Source: Pseudorhodobacter sp.
GTDB taxonomy: Bacteria > Pseudomonadota > Alphaproteobacteria > Rhodobacterales > Rhodobacteraceae
DNA length: 14,818 nucleotides
NCBI GenBank assembly: GCA_024641255.1
Contig: JAHEDL010000139.1
Span: forward strand, 1-14,818
Direction of reading: 5' to 3'
The notes under the pieces were generated by a model, which was given only the letters and a program-made list of their open reading frames with translations, was not told where the DNA came from and ran no database searches. Made by a program: the position numbers and the translations under genes. Below are positions 1-6,940 of the stretch, piece after piece. The number at the start of each line of letters is the position of its first letter. Positions within the stretch are counted from its first letter, which is position 1.

Positions 1-496
1 GGCAGCGCAACTGGTGCTGCAAGCCGGTGCCATGGCCAAGGGTGGCGATGTGTTCTTGCTGGATATGGGCGAACCGGTGCTGATTACCGATTTGGCGGCG
101 CGCATGGCGCGGCTGAACGGACTGAAACCGATCATTCTAAATGATCCGCAGCAGCGGGTTGCGCCGGGTGAAATCGGGATCGTCTTCACCCGTCTGCGTC
201 CGGGCGAAAAGCTTTACGAAGAGCTTTTGATCGGCAACGACCCACATCCAACCAACCATCCGCGCATCATGGCCGCCAAAGAAATCCGTCAGCCGCTTGA
301 CAGGGTTTTGGCCGCGCTTGATCTCCTTGCCATCGCCTGTGACGCCAACGACATTGACCGAATTCGCAAGGTTTTCGTGGATATGCACACCGCGTACCAC
401 CCAAGCGATGCGATTGTTGATCAGTTCTGGCCGCTTGCTGTTGAACCGATGCTAAAACCGGAAGCGCCGCGTCGCCTGGCTTTGGTAAATGGGTAA
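1..496 (+). CDS. Polysaccharide biosynthesis protein, FlaA1/CapD-type NDP-sugar dehydratase/epimerase (3' end only)
   Basis: The gene enters from the left edge; its frame is open from base 2, giving about 164 C-terminal residues. The visible part is the end of the extended SDR domain of membrane-bound 4,6-dehydratase/epimerases (FlaA1, CapD, WbpM family), which modify UDP-linked sugars used to start O-antigen, capsule or exopolysaccharide repeats. Recognisable family signatures are [17 protein letters not shown] near the start of the fragment, [16 protein letters not shown] in the middle and a following HPRIM. The catalytic Tyr-x-x-x-Lys, the Rossmann glycine motif and any N-terminal membrane helices lie outside the window. 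The short gap to the downstream yjbH-like gene and the shared strand fit one exopolysaccharide locus. The family is secure; the exact sugar substrate cannot be read from this part. Confidence 0.88.
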   Translation, partial: AAQLVLQAGAMAKGGDVFLLDMGEPVLITDLAARMARLNGLKPIILNDPQQRVAPGEIGIVFTRLRPGEKLYEELLIGNDPHPTNHPRIMAAKEIRQPLDRVLAALDLLAIACDANDIDRIRKVFVDMHTAYHPSDAIVDQFWPLAVEPMLKPEAPRRLALVNG

Positions 497-622
497 GCCG
501 GGTGCGGGGCCACAGGAAATAAATCGGTATCCGCACTACATTTGACAGAAATCGCGCTTGCGTCGGGGCGAAAGGGGCGGTCTTGTCATCTTAATTACTC
601 CCGCAAATTTGGTGTGCTAAAT

Positions 623-2746
623 ATGTTTGAAAGACGATTGAAGGCCGTTGCGGCGCTTCTTTGCGGGGCCACCGCGATTGGCTTGGCCACCACCGGTTTT
701 GCCGAAATACGGCCCAGCCTGAACTTTGCGGGCGTGACCGGGCTGATCGACATGCCGTCGGGCGATGTGCAAAGCGATGGCACCCTATCGATCAGCAAGT
801 CGCAGTTCGGGCCGGTCGGGCGCACCACCCTGTCATTTCAAATCACGCCGCGGCTGTCGGGCAGTTTTCGCTATACCGGCGTCGGCAATTGGAATCGCTA
901 CACCAACCCTGGCGATTTCGACACCTACTATGACCGCAGCTTTGATCTGCGCTATCAACTTGCACAAGAAGGCCGCTTTGTGCCCGCCGTCACAGTTGGT
1001 TTTCAGGATATCATCGGAACAGGTATTTTTGCAGGCGAATACATTGCTGCCACTAAGACCTTTGGCGGGTCTGTCAAAGTTACCGCCGGTCTGGGCTGGG
1101 GCCGTTTTGGCAGCTATGGCGCAATCGGCGCGCCGTTCGGCGACCGCCCTGCGGTCGATTTCGGTCGCGGTGGCACCCTGCGCCTTGGCCAATGGTTCCG
1201 TGGCGATATGGCCCCGTTTGCCGGGGTTGAATGGCAGGCCACACCAAAGCTGACCTTCAAGGCGGAATATTCGTCGGACGCCTACGAATTCGAAGCGGGC
1301 GAACGGCGCACCTTTGATCGCAAGAGCCCGGTGAACTTCGGCGTCGAATACGCCCCAAGCAATGGCGTCCGCTTTGGTCTTTATTCGCTTTATGGGTCCG
1401 AAGTGGGGCTTTCGGCGCAGATCGTGCTGGACCCGAAGAAAAGCGCAACCGGCGGCAGCCTTGGGCCAGGCCCCTTGCCGGTGCAGGCGCGCACTGCGGC
1501 CAAAACCTGGGGGCCGGATTGGGTGACCGATACCGGCGCACAGTCCACAATGCGGCGGGATCTGCAAAAAATCCTTGGCCACGACGGCATTGTTGTTGAA
1601 AGCCTTGCGGTCGCCCCAACCACAGCGCAAATCCGTATCCGCAACACCAAGCTTGATAACGCTCCACAGGCGCTGGGCCGGACCGCGCGCGCGTTGGCGG
1701 CGGTTTTGCCGGCCTCGGTTGAGCAGTTCGAAATCGTACCGATGCTGCACGGCGTGCCGCAATCGAAGGTGGTTCTGCAGCGGTCTGACCTTGAACAACT
1801 AGAATTCGCACCCGGCGGTGACGGCCAAATCCGCGACCGCGCGCAGATTTTGGCAATTTCGGGTCCGGCGCCGGATGGCGCGGTTTATGCCAATGGGCTT
1901 TACCCGCGCTTTTCGTGGAACGTGTCGCCCTTTGTCGCCACCAGCTTGTTTGACCCCGAAAACCCGCTGCGCGCCGACCTGCGTCTGCGTGCCCGTGCCA
2001 GCTATGACATTGCGCCGGGCTTGGTGCTATCTGGCGCAGTTTCGACGAAGCTGTTTGGCAACATTGACACCTCGCGTCAGGTGTCCGATTCGGTGTTGCC
2101 GCATGTGCGGTCGGATGCAAACCAATACGCGTCTCAAGGCGACCCGGCTGTCGAACATCTGACGTTGGCTTGGTTTGCCAAACCGGCGCCAAACCTGTTT
2201 AGCCGCGTGACCGTGGGCTACCTTGAAACCATGTATGGTGGTGTTTCGACCGAAGTGTTGTGGCAACGGCCCGACAAGCCCTACGCTTTGGGGGTCGAAG
2301 TCAACTATGTCAAACAGCGCAACTTCGATCAGCTTTTTGGTTTCCAGGACTACTCTGTCGTGACCGGGCATGTTTCGGGTTACTACAGCTTTAACAACGG
2401 CTTTCACGCGCAGCTGGACGTTGGCCGCTATCTGGCGGGCGATGTCGGCGCGACGCTGACGGTCGAACGTGAATTTGCCAACGGCATCAAGGTTGGCGCC
2501 TTCGCCACGCTGACCGATGTGTCTTTTGACGACTTCGGTGAAGGCTCTTTCGACAAGGGCATCAAGCTTGAAATGCCGCTGGCGTGGATTTTGGGTCGCC
2601 CGACGCAGAAAGTGAACAAGATGACCTTGCGGCCGATCCTGCGCGACGGTGGCGCGCGGTTGAATGTTGACGGTCGGCTTTATCAGACGGTGCGCGAGTA
2701 TCAGCAAACCGATCTTGATGCCGCTTGGGGGAGGTTCTGGCGATGA
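623..2746 (+). CDS. yjbH: YjbH-family outer-membrane exopolysaccharide protein
   Basis: Encodes about 707 residues, close to the roughly 700 of E. coli YjbH. Members belong to the yjbEFGH/gfc-type systems linked to group 4 capsule and exopolysaccharide production, and are predicted to be beta-rich outer-membrane proteins. The N-terminus has a basic start (MFERRLK), a hydrophobic stretch and an Ala-rich exit near residues 25-28, i.e. a Sec signal peptide. The mature start, PSLNFAGVTGLIDMPSGD, is the YjbH family hallmark. The rest is rich in alternating aromatic/polar strands and Gly, as in a barrel. I chose ATG 623 because the frame stays open back to a TTG at 542 but those 27 extra residues would bury the signal peptide; no good Shine-Dalgarno is visible before either start. 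The stop codon overlaps the next ATG (ATGA), so translation is probably coupled to the lipoprotein gene. The transport role is inferred. Confidence 0.87.
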   Translation: MFERRLKAVAALLCGATAIGLATTGFAEIRPSLNFAGVTGLIDMPSGDVQSDGTLSISKSQFGPVGRTTLSFQITPRLSGSFRYTGVGNWNRYTNPGDFDTYYDRSFDLRYQLAQEGRFVPAVTVGFQDIIGTGIFAGEYIAATKTFGGSVKVTAGLGWGRFGSYGAIGAPFGDRPAVDFGRGGTLRLGQWFRGDMAPFAGVEWQATPKLTFKAEYSSDAYEFEAGERRTFDRKSPVNFGVEYAPSNGVRFGLYSLYGSEVGLSAQIVLDPKKSATGGSLGPGPLPVQARTAAKTWGPDWVTDTGAQSTMRRDLQKILGHDGIVVESLAVAPTTAQIRIRNTKLDNAPQALGRTARALAAVLPASVEQFEIVPMLHGVPQSKVVLQRSDLEQLEFAPGGDGQIRDRAQILAISGPAPDGAVYANGLYPRFSWNVSPFVATSLFDPENPLRADLRLRARASYDIAPGLVLSGAVSTKLFGNIDTSRQVSDSVLPHVRSDANQYASQGDPAVEHLTLAWFAKPAPNLFSRVTVGYLETMYGGVSTEVLWQRPDKPYALGVEVNYVKQRNFDQLFGFQDYSVVTGHVSGYYSFNNGFHAQLDVGRYLAGDVGATLTVEREFANGIKVGAFATLTDVSFDDFGEGSFDKGIKLEMPLAWILGRPTQKVNKMTLRPILRDGGARLNVDGRLYQTVREYQQTDLDAAWGRFWR
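2727..2734 (+). promoter_or_regulatory. Ribosome binding site for the YjbF-family lipoprotein
   Basis: GGGGGAGG lies inside the last codons of the yjbH-like gene, eight bases before ATG 2743. It fixes the start of the next gene at 2743, not at the in-frame TTG 2725 upstream, and places the lipobox Cys at residue 18. Confidence 0.75.
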
Positions 2747-3324
2747 CTGTCCGGCTTGTAACTGCGCTGGCTGTTGCCGCGCTTCTGTCGGGCTGTGCTG
2801 CATCGCCGCTTGCCCAAGTTGCCCTGAACAAGATGGGGGGCGGGGCGTCCAGCGCCGCTGCGCAACCCGCCAAAGGGGCTGCTGAAAGATGGGTCACGCT
2901 GGTCAATCGCGGCGTGAAGTTCAAGGCGGCCCAACTTTCGGAACGCGATGGCGTTTCCATCTGGGCTGCCAAAGACGGTTCGCAGGTGTTCTTGCGCGGC
3001 CCGATGCTGGTCGGCACCCGCGGTTTTGGCCGCGATCTGATGTCGGCAGATGCTCCGACCTTGGCCGTTTTGGCGGCGGGCCATGCGCATCAGCGCAGTT
3101 ATTACGACATGGACGGCACCGATACGATGATTCGCCATGTGTATGACTGCACCGCCGGGTCCGGCGATGCCAAGGACGCGCTGCCTGGCACGACATTGCT
3201 GGTTGAAGACTGCGTCAGCGATTTGGGCAAGATTCGGAACCGCTTCTGGGTTTCGCCGGCAGGATCAGTGGTGAAGTCGAAGCAATGGGTGTCGCAAGGT
3301 GTCGGATATGCCGCAGTTGAGTGA
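2743..3324 (+). CDS. yjbF: YjbF-family outer-membrane lipoprotein
   Basis: A 193-residue lipoprotein. The signal peptide ends in a lipobox LLSGC with the lipidated Cys at residue 18; Ala-Ala-Ser follows rather than Asp, consistent with sorting to the outer membrane. The mature part holds the YjbF-type core: an aromatic/Val strand (WVTLVNRGVKF), then VFLRGPMLVGTRGFGRDLMS, where Arg-Gly-x-G-x-DLMS is typical of the family, and two Cys residues in the C-terminal half (in VYDCT and VEDCV) that could form a disulfide. YjbF proteins accompany YjbH in group 4 capsule-type exopolysaccharide operons; their biochemical role is not established. The ATG overlaps the yjbH stop by one base, which argues for coupled translation and a shared job at the cell envelope. 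Family assignment rests on remembered motifs and on the neighbouring YjbH; the length is near that of E. coli YjbF (about 212). Confidence 0.82.
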   Translation: MTVRLVTALAVAALLSGCAASPLAQVALNKMGGGASSAAAQPAKGAAERWVTLVNRGVKFKAAQLSERDGVSIWAAKDGSQVFLRGPMLVGTRGFGRDLMSADAPTLAVLAAGHAHQRSYYDMDGTDTMIRHVYDCTAGSGDAKDALPGTTLLVEDCVSDLGKIRNRFWVSPAGSVVKSKQWVSQGVGYAAVE

Positions 3325-3415
3325 ATTCTTGTGATCCGAAACGACTGAATTGCTTTTCTTTCAAGGCGTCTGGGGTTAGGGTAGACCAATTGACATTAGT
3401 AACTGGAGTATAAGA

Positions 3416-3640
3416 ATGAACAAAATTTCCGCATTTGTAGTTGCAGCCAGCGTCGTTTTGGCGTCGTCATCGGCTTTCGCTGGTGGCATGGTAGAGCCCG
3501 AGCCCGAGCCGACCCCGGTAGTTGTTGATGGCGGTTCGTCGTCGGTTTCGCCGCTGTGGCTGCTGCTGGGTGGCGGTGTTGCAATCGCCGTTCTGGTCGG
3601 CGGCGACAGCTCGTCGACCTCGACCACCAACCTGGACTAA
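3416..3640 (+). CDS. Small secreted/membrane-anchored protein, YjbE-like by position
   Basis: A 74-residue protein with a clean Sec signal peptide (MNKISAF, hydrophobic Val/Ala core, predicted cut after AFA at residue 22). A short acidic Glu-Pro repeat follows (about residues 27-34), then a Gly/Ser linker, a hydrophobic Leu/Gly/Val segment at about 46-63 able to span a membrane, and a Ser/Thr tail ending in Asn-Leu-Asp. GGAG at 3405-3408 sits seven bases before the ATG. It lies 91 bases after the yjbF-like gene and just before a strong terminator, so it is the last gene of the polysaccharide unit. E. coli yjbE also encodes a small, secreted Ser/Gly-rich protein in the same operon, so a YjbE-like role is plausible, but I see no sequence signature that proves homology. 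Function unknown. Confidence 0.75.
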   Translation: MNKISAFVVAASVVLASSSAFAGGMVEPEPEPTPVVVDGGSSSVSPLWLLLGGGVAIAVLVGGDSSSTSTTNLD

Positions 3641-3645
3641 TCTTC

Positions 3646-3680
3646 AGATTTAGGCGCGCTTTGGTGTGCCTACCTAATCT
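3646..3680 (+). other. Imperfect hairpin upstream of the terminator
   Basis: AGATT-TAGGC-GCGC can pair with GTGT-GCCTA-(CCT bulge)-AATCT around a TTTG loop, using two G-T pairs. It begins six bases after the small-gene stop and ends three bases before the terminator stem. It may protect the 3' end of the mRNA or may be chance; no family is recognised. Confidence 0.35.
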
Positions 3681-3683
3681 GCG

Positions 3684-3717
3684 AACGCCCAAGTGCTGCT
3701 TGGGCGTTTTGCTTTTC
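3684..3717 (+). terminator. Rho-independent terminator of the exopolysaccharide unit
   Basis: A perfect ten-base-pair stem (AACGCCCAAG with CTTGGGCGTT) closes a five-base loop (TGCTG) and is followed by TTGCTTTT. The T-rich tail exists only on the + strand, so it terminates transcripts from the yjb-type genes and not those of the aldolase gene facing it. Confidence 0.88.
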
Positions 3718-3794
3718 CGAGACGGGCGTCCGACGCAGCACTTTTGCATTTTGCCTGCCAGACGCCTGAACACCAAACACGCCTTTCGCCCCCG

Positions 3795-4946
3795 TCAGAA
3801 CGCCTTACCCCGCGCCGTAATCGGCCAAACCACTTCAACCAAGCCACCCCGCACCCCGACATACCAGTCGTGCAGATTGCAGGTCGGGTCGCAGTGCCCC
3901 GGCACCAGACGCAGCTTGTCATTCACCCGCAAAACTCCCTGCGGGTCGCTGACTTCGCCATGTTCATCCGAACATTTCACATAAGCCACGTCGTCGCGCC
4001 CGAACACCACCGGCAACCCGGAATCCAGCGATTGCGCTTTCAGCCCGGCGTCCACCACTGCCACTCCGGGCTTCACATGACTCATCACCTGCGTCAGCAA
4101 AAACAACGCGTTATCCCATTCGCCGTGGTCCAGCCGTTTGCCGTCACGGTCCAGCACCCTGCCATAATCGGCATCCATAAAGGCATAAGACCCGCACTGC
4201 AGTTCGGTGTACACGCCCGACCCTGCTTCGAACCAAAACGAACCGGTGCCACCACCGGTGATGCTGTCACAGCGCAAGCCAACAGCCGCCAAAGCCGCGA
4301 CCGCATCGCGCACCATCGCAATCGCCACATCGCATTTCGCGCGCCGCTCGGCGAACAGGGGCAAATGCTGCATCGCGCCCTGATAGGCCTGTATGCCGCC
4401 AAAACGCAGCCCCGGCGCCGTCGCAATCGCTTGCGCCAAGGCAACCACCGCCGCGGCATCGCCAACGCCGCAGCGCCCTGCACCACAGTCGATTTCAACC
4501 AGACAGACCAACTCTGTCCCGGCCGCCGTGGCTGCTGCCGACAGATCGGCAACATTGGCCAGATCATCCACGCACACCGCCACCCGCGCCCCCAACTGCG
4601 GCAACCGCGCCAGCCGCGCAATTTTGACCGGATCGGTGACTTGGTTGCTGATCAGCACATCCAGAACGCCGCCGCGCACAAAGGCTTCGGCCTCTGACAC
4701 TTTCTGACAACACAGGCCACAAGCCCCGCCCAACCGCATCTGCAACAGCGCCACATCAACCGATTTGTGCATCTTGCCATGCACCCGCAACTGCACCCCC
4801 GCCTGCGCCGCAATCTGCCCCATCTTGCGGATGTTGCGCTCCAATGCATCCAGATCCAGCACCAGACAGGGCGTCTGAATTGCGGCCTCGGCCATTCCCG
4901 GCAGCGCCGGAATGTCGTAACCAAGCTCGTATTGCGTAAAATCCAT
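3795..4946 (-). CDS. PLP-dependent D-threonine aldolase/DSD1-family enzyme, BhcC-like 3-hydroxy-D-aspartate aldolase
   Basis: A 383-residue fold-type III PLP enzyme. The opening (YELGYDIPALPGM, then IQTPCLVLDLDALERNI) and the lysine loop RVHGKMHKS match what I recall of BhcC of Paracoccus, which splits (2R,3S)-3-hydroxyaspartate to glycine and glyoxylate. Lys58 is the expected Schiff-base lysine. VEIDCGAGRCGV, a GGGTGS phosphate-binding loop and LQCGSYAFMDADYG follow. Near the C-terminus, GHCDPTCN provides His351 and Asp353, the pair that binds the divalent metal in D-threonine aldolases. The start codon has AGGGG upstream. The gene stands alone: no aspartate-glyoxylate aminotransferase, dehydratase or imine reductase of the beta-hydroxyaspartate cycle is nearby, and its neighbours are a facing terminator and a divergent rplY. 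The aldolase family is firm. Hydroxyaspartate as substrate is likely but not proven; D-threonine, D-serine or another 3-hydroxy-amino acid is possible. Confidence 0.88.
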   Translation of the reverse strand: MDFTQYELGYDIPALPGMAEAAIQTPCLVLDLDALERNIRKMGQIAAQAGVQLRVHGKMHKSVDVALLQMRLGGACGLCCQKVSEAEAFVRGGVLDVLISNQVTDPVKIARLARLPQLGARVAVCVDDLANVADLSAAATAAGTELVCLVEIDCGAGRCGVGDAAAVVALAQAIATAPGLRFGGIQAYQGAMQHLPLFAERRAKCDVAIAMVRDAVAALAAVGLRCDSITGGGTGSFWFEAGSGVYTELQCGSYAFMDADYGRVLDRDGKRLDHGEWDNALFLLTQVMSHVKPGVAVVDAGLKAQSLDSGLPVVFGRDDVAYVKCSDEHGEVSDPQGVLRVNDKLRLVPGHCDPTCNLHDWYVGVRGGLVEVVWPITARGKAF

Positions 4947-5001
4947 CGCCGCCCCTGTCCGCTGGCCCCGCGCATCATCGCGAAACGCCTGCTTTTCTTG
5001 C

Positions 5002-5030
5002 TTCCCTTCGCGCCGATTCCCCGCTATAGG
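5002..5030 (+). promoter_or_regulatory. Possible sigma-70-type promoter for rplY
   Basis: A TATAGG -10 hexamer at 5025-5030 lies within GCTATAGG, 60 bases before the rplY start. The -35 match is poor: TTCCCT at 5002-5007 has the 17-base spacing, while the better TTGCTT at 4998-5003 is 21 bases away. The location in the gap between two divergent genes supports it. Confidence 0.4.
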
Positions 5031-5076
5031 CCCCCGGTCGCGCCATGCACCCTTGAACGTTGGCGGACTTATAAAT

Positions 5077-5080
5077 GGAG
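5077..5080 (+). promoter_or_regulatory. Ribosome binding site for rplY
   Basis: GGAG lies nine bases before ATG 5090. An earlier in-frame ATG at 5075 overlaps this site and would add five residues (MENTL) with no ribosome binding site of its own, so 5090 is preferred. Confidence 0.75.
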
Positions 5081-5089
5081 AATACCCTT

Positions 5090-5680
5090 ATGGCACGCGA
5101 GATCATCGATCTTCACGCCGAGGTACGCACGGGGACAGGCAAGGGGGCCGCCCGCCAAGCTCGTCGTGACGGCTTCGTACCTGGCATCGTTTACGGCGAC
5201 AAAACCGCGCCGCAGCCGATCCAAATCAACTACAACGCTCTGCTGAAGCGCCTGAAAGCCGGCCGTTTCCTGTCGTCGCTCTTCAATCTGAAGGTCGAAG
5301 GCATGGAAGACGTGCACGTGATCTGCCGCGGCGTGCAGCGTGATGTGGTCAAAGACCTGCCGACGCACATCGACCTGATGCGTTTGCACGACGAAAACCG
5401 CATCAACCTGTTCATCCATGTGACCTTCATCAACCACGAAGCGTCGCCGGGTCTGAAGCGTGGCGGCACCCTGACCGTTGTGCGCAATGACGTCGAACTC
5501 AACGTGCTGGCTGGCGATATTCCGGACCACATCACCGTTGACCTGACCGGCAAGAAAATCGGCGACGTGATCCACATCAGCGACGTGGTTCTGCCCGAAG
5601 GCACCAAGCCGACCATCGACCGCAACTTCGTGATCGCGAACGTTGCTGCTCCGGCTGGCTACGTCGAAGGCGCTGAATAA
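5090..5680 (+). CDS. rplY: 50S ribosomal protein L25, CTC/TL5 long form
   Basis: A 196-residue L25 protein that binds 5S rRNA in the large ribosomal subunit. The N-terminal L25 domain carries the family motif [20 protein letters not shown] with VYG after it, and the Tyr/Leu-rich strand [10 protein letters not shown]. The C-terminal half is the beta-rich TL5 domain ([18 protein letters not shown], then the [16 protein letters not shown] stretch), which makes it the long general-stress/CTC form and not the roughly 95-residue E. coli form. Its GGAG site and the ATG at 5090 give the canonical MAREI start. In many alphaproteobacteria rplY is followed directly by pth; here a reversed glycosyltransferase gene separates them. 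The stop is only three bases from the stop of that convergent gene. Confidence 0.96.
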   Translation: MAREIIDLHAEVRTGTGKGAARQARRDGFVPGIVYGDKTAPQPIQINYNALLKRLKAGRFLSSLFNLKVEGMEDVHVICRGVQRDVVKDLPTHIDLMRLHDENRINLFIHVTFINHEASPGLKRGGTLTVVRNDVELNVLAGDIPDHITVDLTGKKIGDVIHISDVVLPEGTKPTIDRNFVIANVAAPAGYVEGAE

Positions 5681-5683
5681 TCC

Positions 5684-6736
5684 TTACGGATTTGACTGAT
5701 CTTGGGGCGCGGCGGGGAAATCCGCTGCGCCCTTTGCCATTTCTGCGGCCGTCTGCAAAAACGCGGCATAGCGTGGGTCATCTTCCGCCCGCCCACCGGC
5801 CTTTTCCACAATCGCCTTCACATGGTCGGCACAGCACAGCGCATGCAGCCGCGCCACATCGGGCAGGGCCATCGCCGCCACATACAGCGCATCAAACCGC
5901 GCCGAATAGCGAAACGCCGAGGTGTCAACCTCCTGCCCGGCATTGGCCGCCTCGAAATAAACCTCGCGATAACGGTTTTCCAAACCCACCGGCGAAAGCG
6001 TGCCTTTCTTCAGGCTAAAGCTTTCTTCTGACCGCAGTTGATAGTGGTTGATCTGCGCCACCTCATGCGTCACCCCGCCCAGAGGCATCACAGTCATATA
6101 CCGATCCCGCGGCGCCCAGCGCGCCACCTTATGGCCGGCACTGTTCACCCAGATCATCCCCGGTTCGCCCCAAACCTTGCCCGCCTTTTCAAAGCCAAAG
6201 CGGCGCGGGGTATGTTCGCCGATACCGCCGAAATACTTCGCCATCCGGTAGATCGACTTGATGAACCGCGACTTGGTTTCATCCTTTGCGCAGGCATATA
6301 GAAACTGTCGATGCACCGGACGGTCTTCGAACGCCCTGCGGTTCGAGGTGCCAAACACCCGCCAATTGATCGACATGCCCAGATAGGCCGGCTCTGGCCC
6401 CAGATCAATCAGATCAGCAATCATGCCATTGCCACGATGAATCACCAGAAATTCGTCAACATCGCACACCATCAGCCAGTTCGCGCGCCGCACCGCTTTG
6501 TGGTCGCGCGCCGCCGCCAGCTTGGCGCGGGTAATCCGTTGGCCGGGGGCAATGTCATGCCGGATATGATGCAACCAACCCGCGGCCTGCAGCGCATCCA
6601 ACAGCTGCGGCGAATGATCGGTGCAGTTGTTGGTTACCACCACAATATCGGTGAATCCCAACATGCGATACCAACAGACCCATTCCACGATGAACGGTCC
6701 TTCATTTCGCATCGATGCCAGAACGGTAATCCGCAC
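5684..6736 (-). CDS. Glycosyltransferase family 2 protein
   Basis: About 350 residues from a GTG start at 6736 (MRITVLASMRNEGPFIVEW). This opening, with the Arg-Asn-Glu of the nucleotide-sugar site, is typical of the GT2-like family annotated Glyco_tranf_2_4 in Rhodobacteraceae. The acidic motif VCDVDEF (Asp92-Val-Asp94) is the expected metal/nucleotide-binding DxD. A second conserved block, INHYQLRSEESFSLKKG, lies in the C-terminal half and resembles the acceptor region of these enzymes. I see no transmembrane segment, so it is probably cytoplasmic. The frame is open upstream to 6817, but those 27 residues are low-complexity and unlike the family, hence the GTG choice; a weak GAGA precedes it. 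Donor and acceptor sugars are unknown. It sits reversed between rplY and pth and is divergent from pth. Confidence 0.8.
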   Translation of the reverse strand: MRITVLASMRNEGPFIVEWVCWYRMLGFTDIVVVTNNCTDHSPQLLDALQAAGWLHHIRHDIAPGQRITRAKLAAARDHKAVRRANWLMVCDVDEFLVIHRGNGMIADLIDLGPEPAYLGMSINWRVFGTSNRRAFEDRPVHRQFLYACAKDETKSRFIKSIYRMAKYFGGIGEHTPRRFGFEKAGKVWGEPGMIWVNSAGHKVARWAPRDRYMTVMPLGGVTHEVAQINHYQLRSEESFSLKKGTLSPVGLENRYREVYFEAANAGQEVDTSAFRYSARFDALYVAAMALPDVARLHALCCADHVKAIVEKAGGRAEDDPRYAAFLQTAAEMAKGAADFPAAPQDQSNP

Positions 6737-6817
6737 GCCTGTCTCTTGCTCTTGTTTTACGTCACGCTGCGGCGGCGGGCGTGCCAAGTCAAGCCGTAGG
6801 CCAAAGCCTGCCCACAT

Positions 6818-6854
6818 CCTCTTGGCTCAAATATCCCCGCCGGAGGCATCCGCC
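6818..6854. repeat. Possible dispersed intergenic element of Rhodobacterales
   Basis: Between the divergent glycosyltransferase and pth, the minus strand reads GCCTCCGGCGGGGATATTT followed by GAGCCAAGAG. I recall very similar short sequences in many intergenic regions of Rhodobacteraceae genomes. It can form a small CCTC-CGGC-GGGG hairpin followed by ATATTT. Only one copy is present in this window, so repeat status rests on memory. The rest of the 204-base gap (6737-6940) holds nothing else I can name. Confidence 0.35.
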
Positions 6855-6940
6855 CGCAACCACCCGCGCCGCGCTGCTCTTGCATCACAAGGCGTCTGCA
6901 GGCATGAAAGCCCGATCGCAACCGCAGCCTTGGGGCGCAG

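Noticed and set aside
542..570. TTGACA at 542-547 as a promoter -35 for the yjbH-like gene
   Set aside because: The sequence 16-18 bases downstream is GC-rich with nothing like a -10.
542..622. TTG start adding 27 residues to the YjbH-like protein
   Set aside because: It would hide the signal peptide, has no ribosome binding site, and ATG 623 begins a normal signal sequence.
833..2192. Long open frames on the minus strand inside the yjbH-like gene
   Set aside because: They are Arg/Pro/Ala-rich translations antisense to a well-supported gene, with no family motif; expected in high-GC DNA.
3390..3414. TTGACA and TATAAG before the small secreted-protein gene
   Set aside because: The spacing is only 13 bases and the second hexamer overlaps the region between the Shine-Dalgarno and the start codon.
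3718..3794. Terminator for the BhcC-like gene on the minus strand
   Set aside because: GGCGTC and GACGCC can pair, but across a loop of about 30 bases and without a following T-run.
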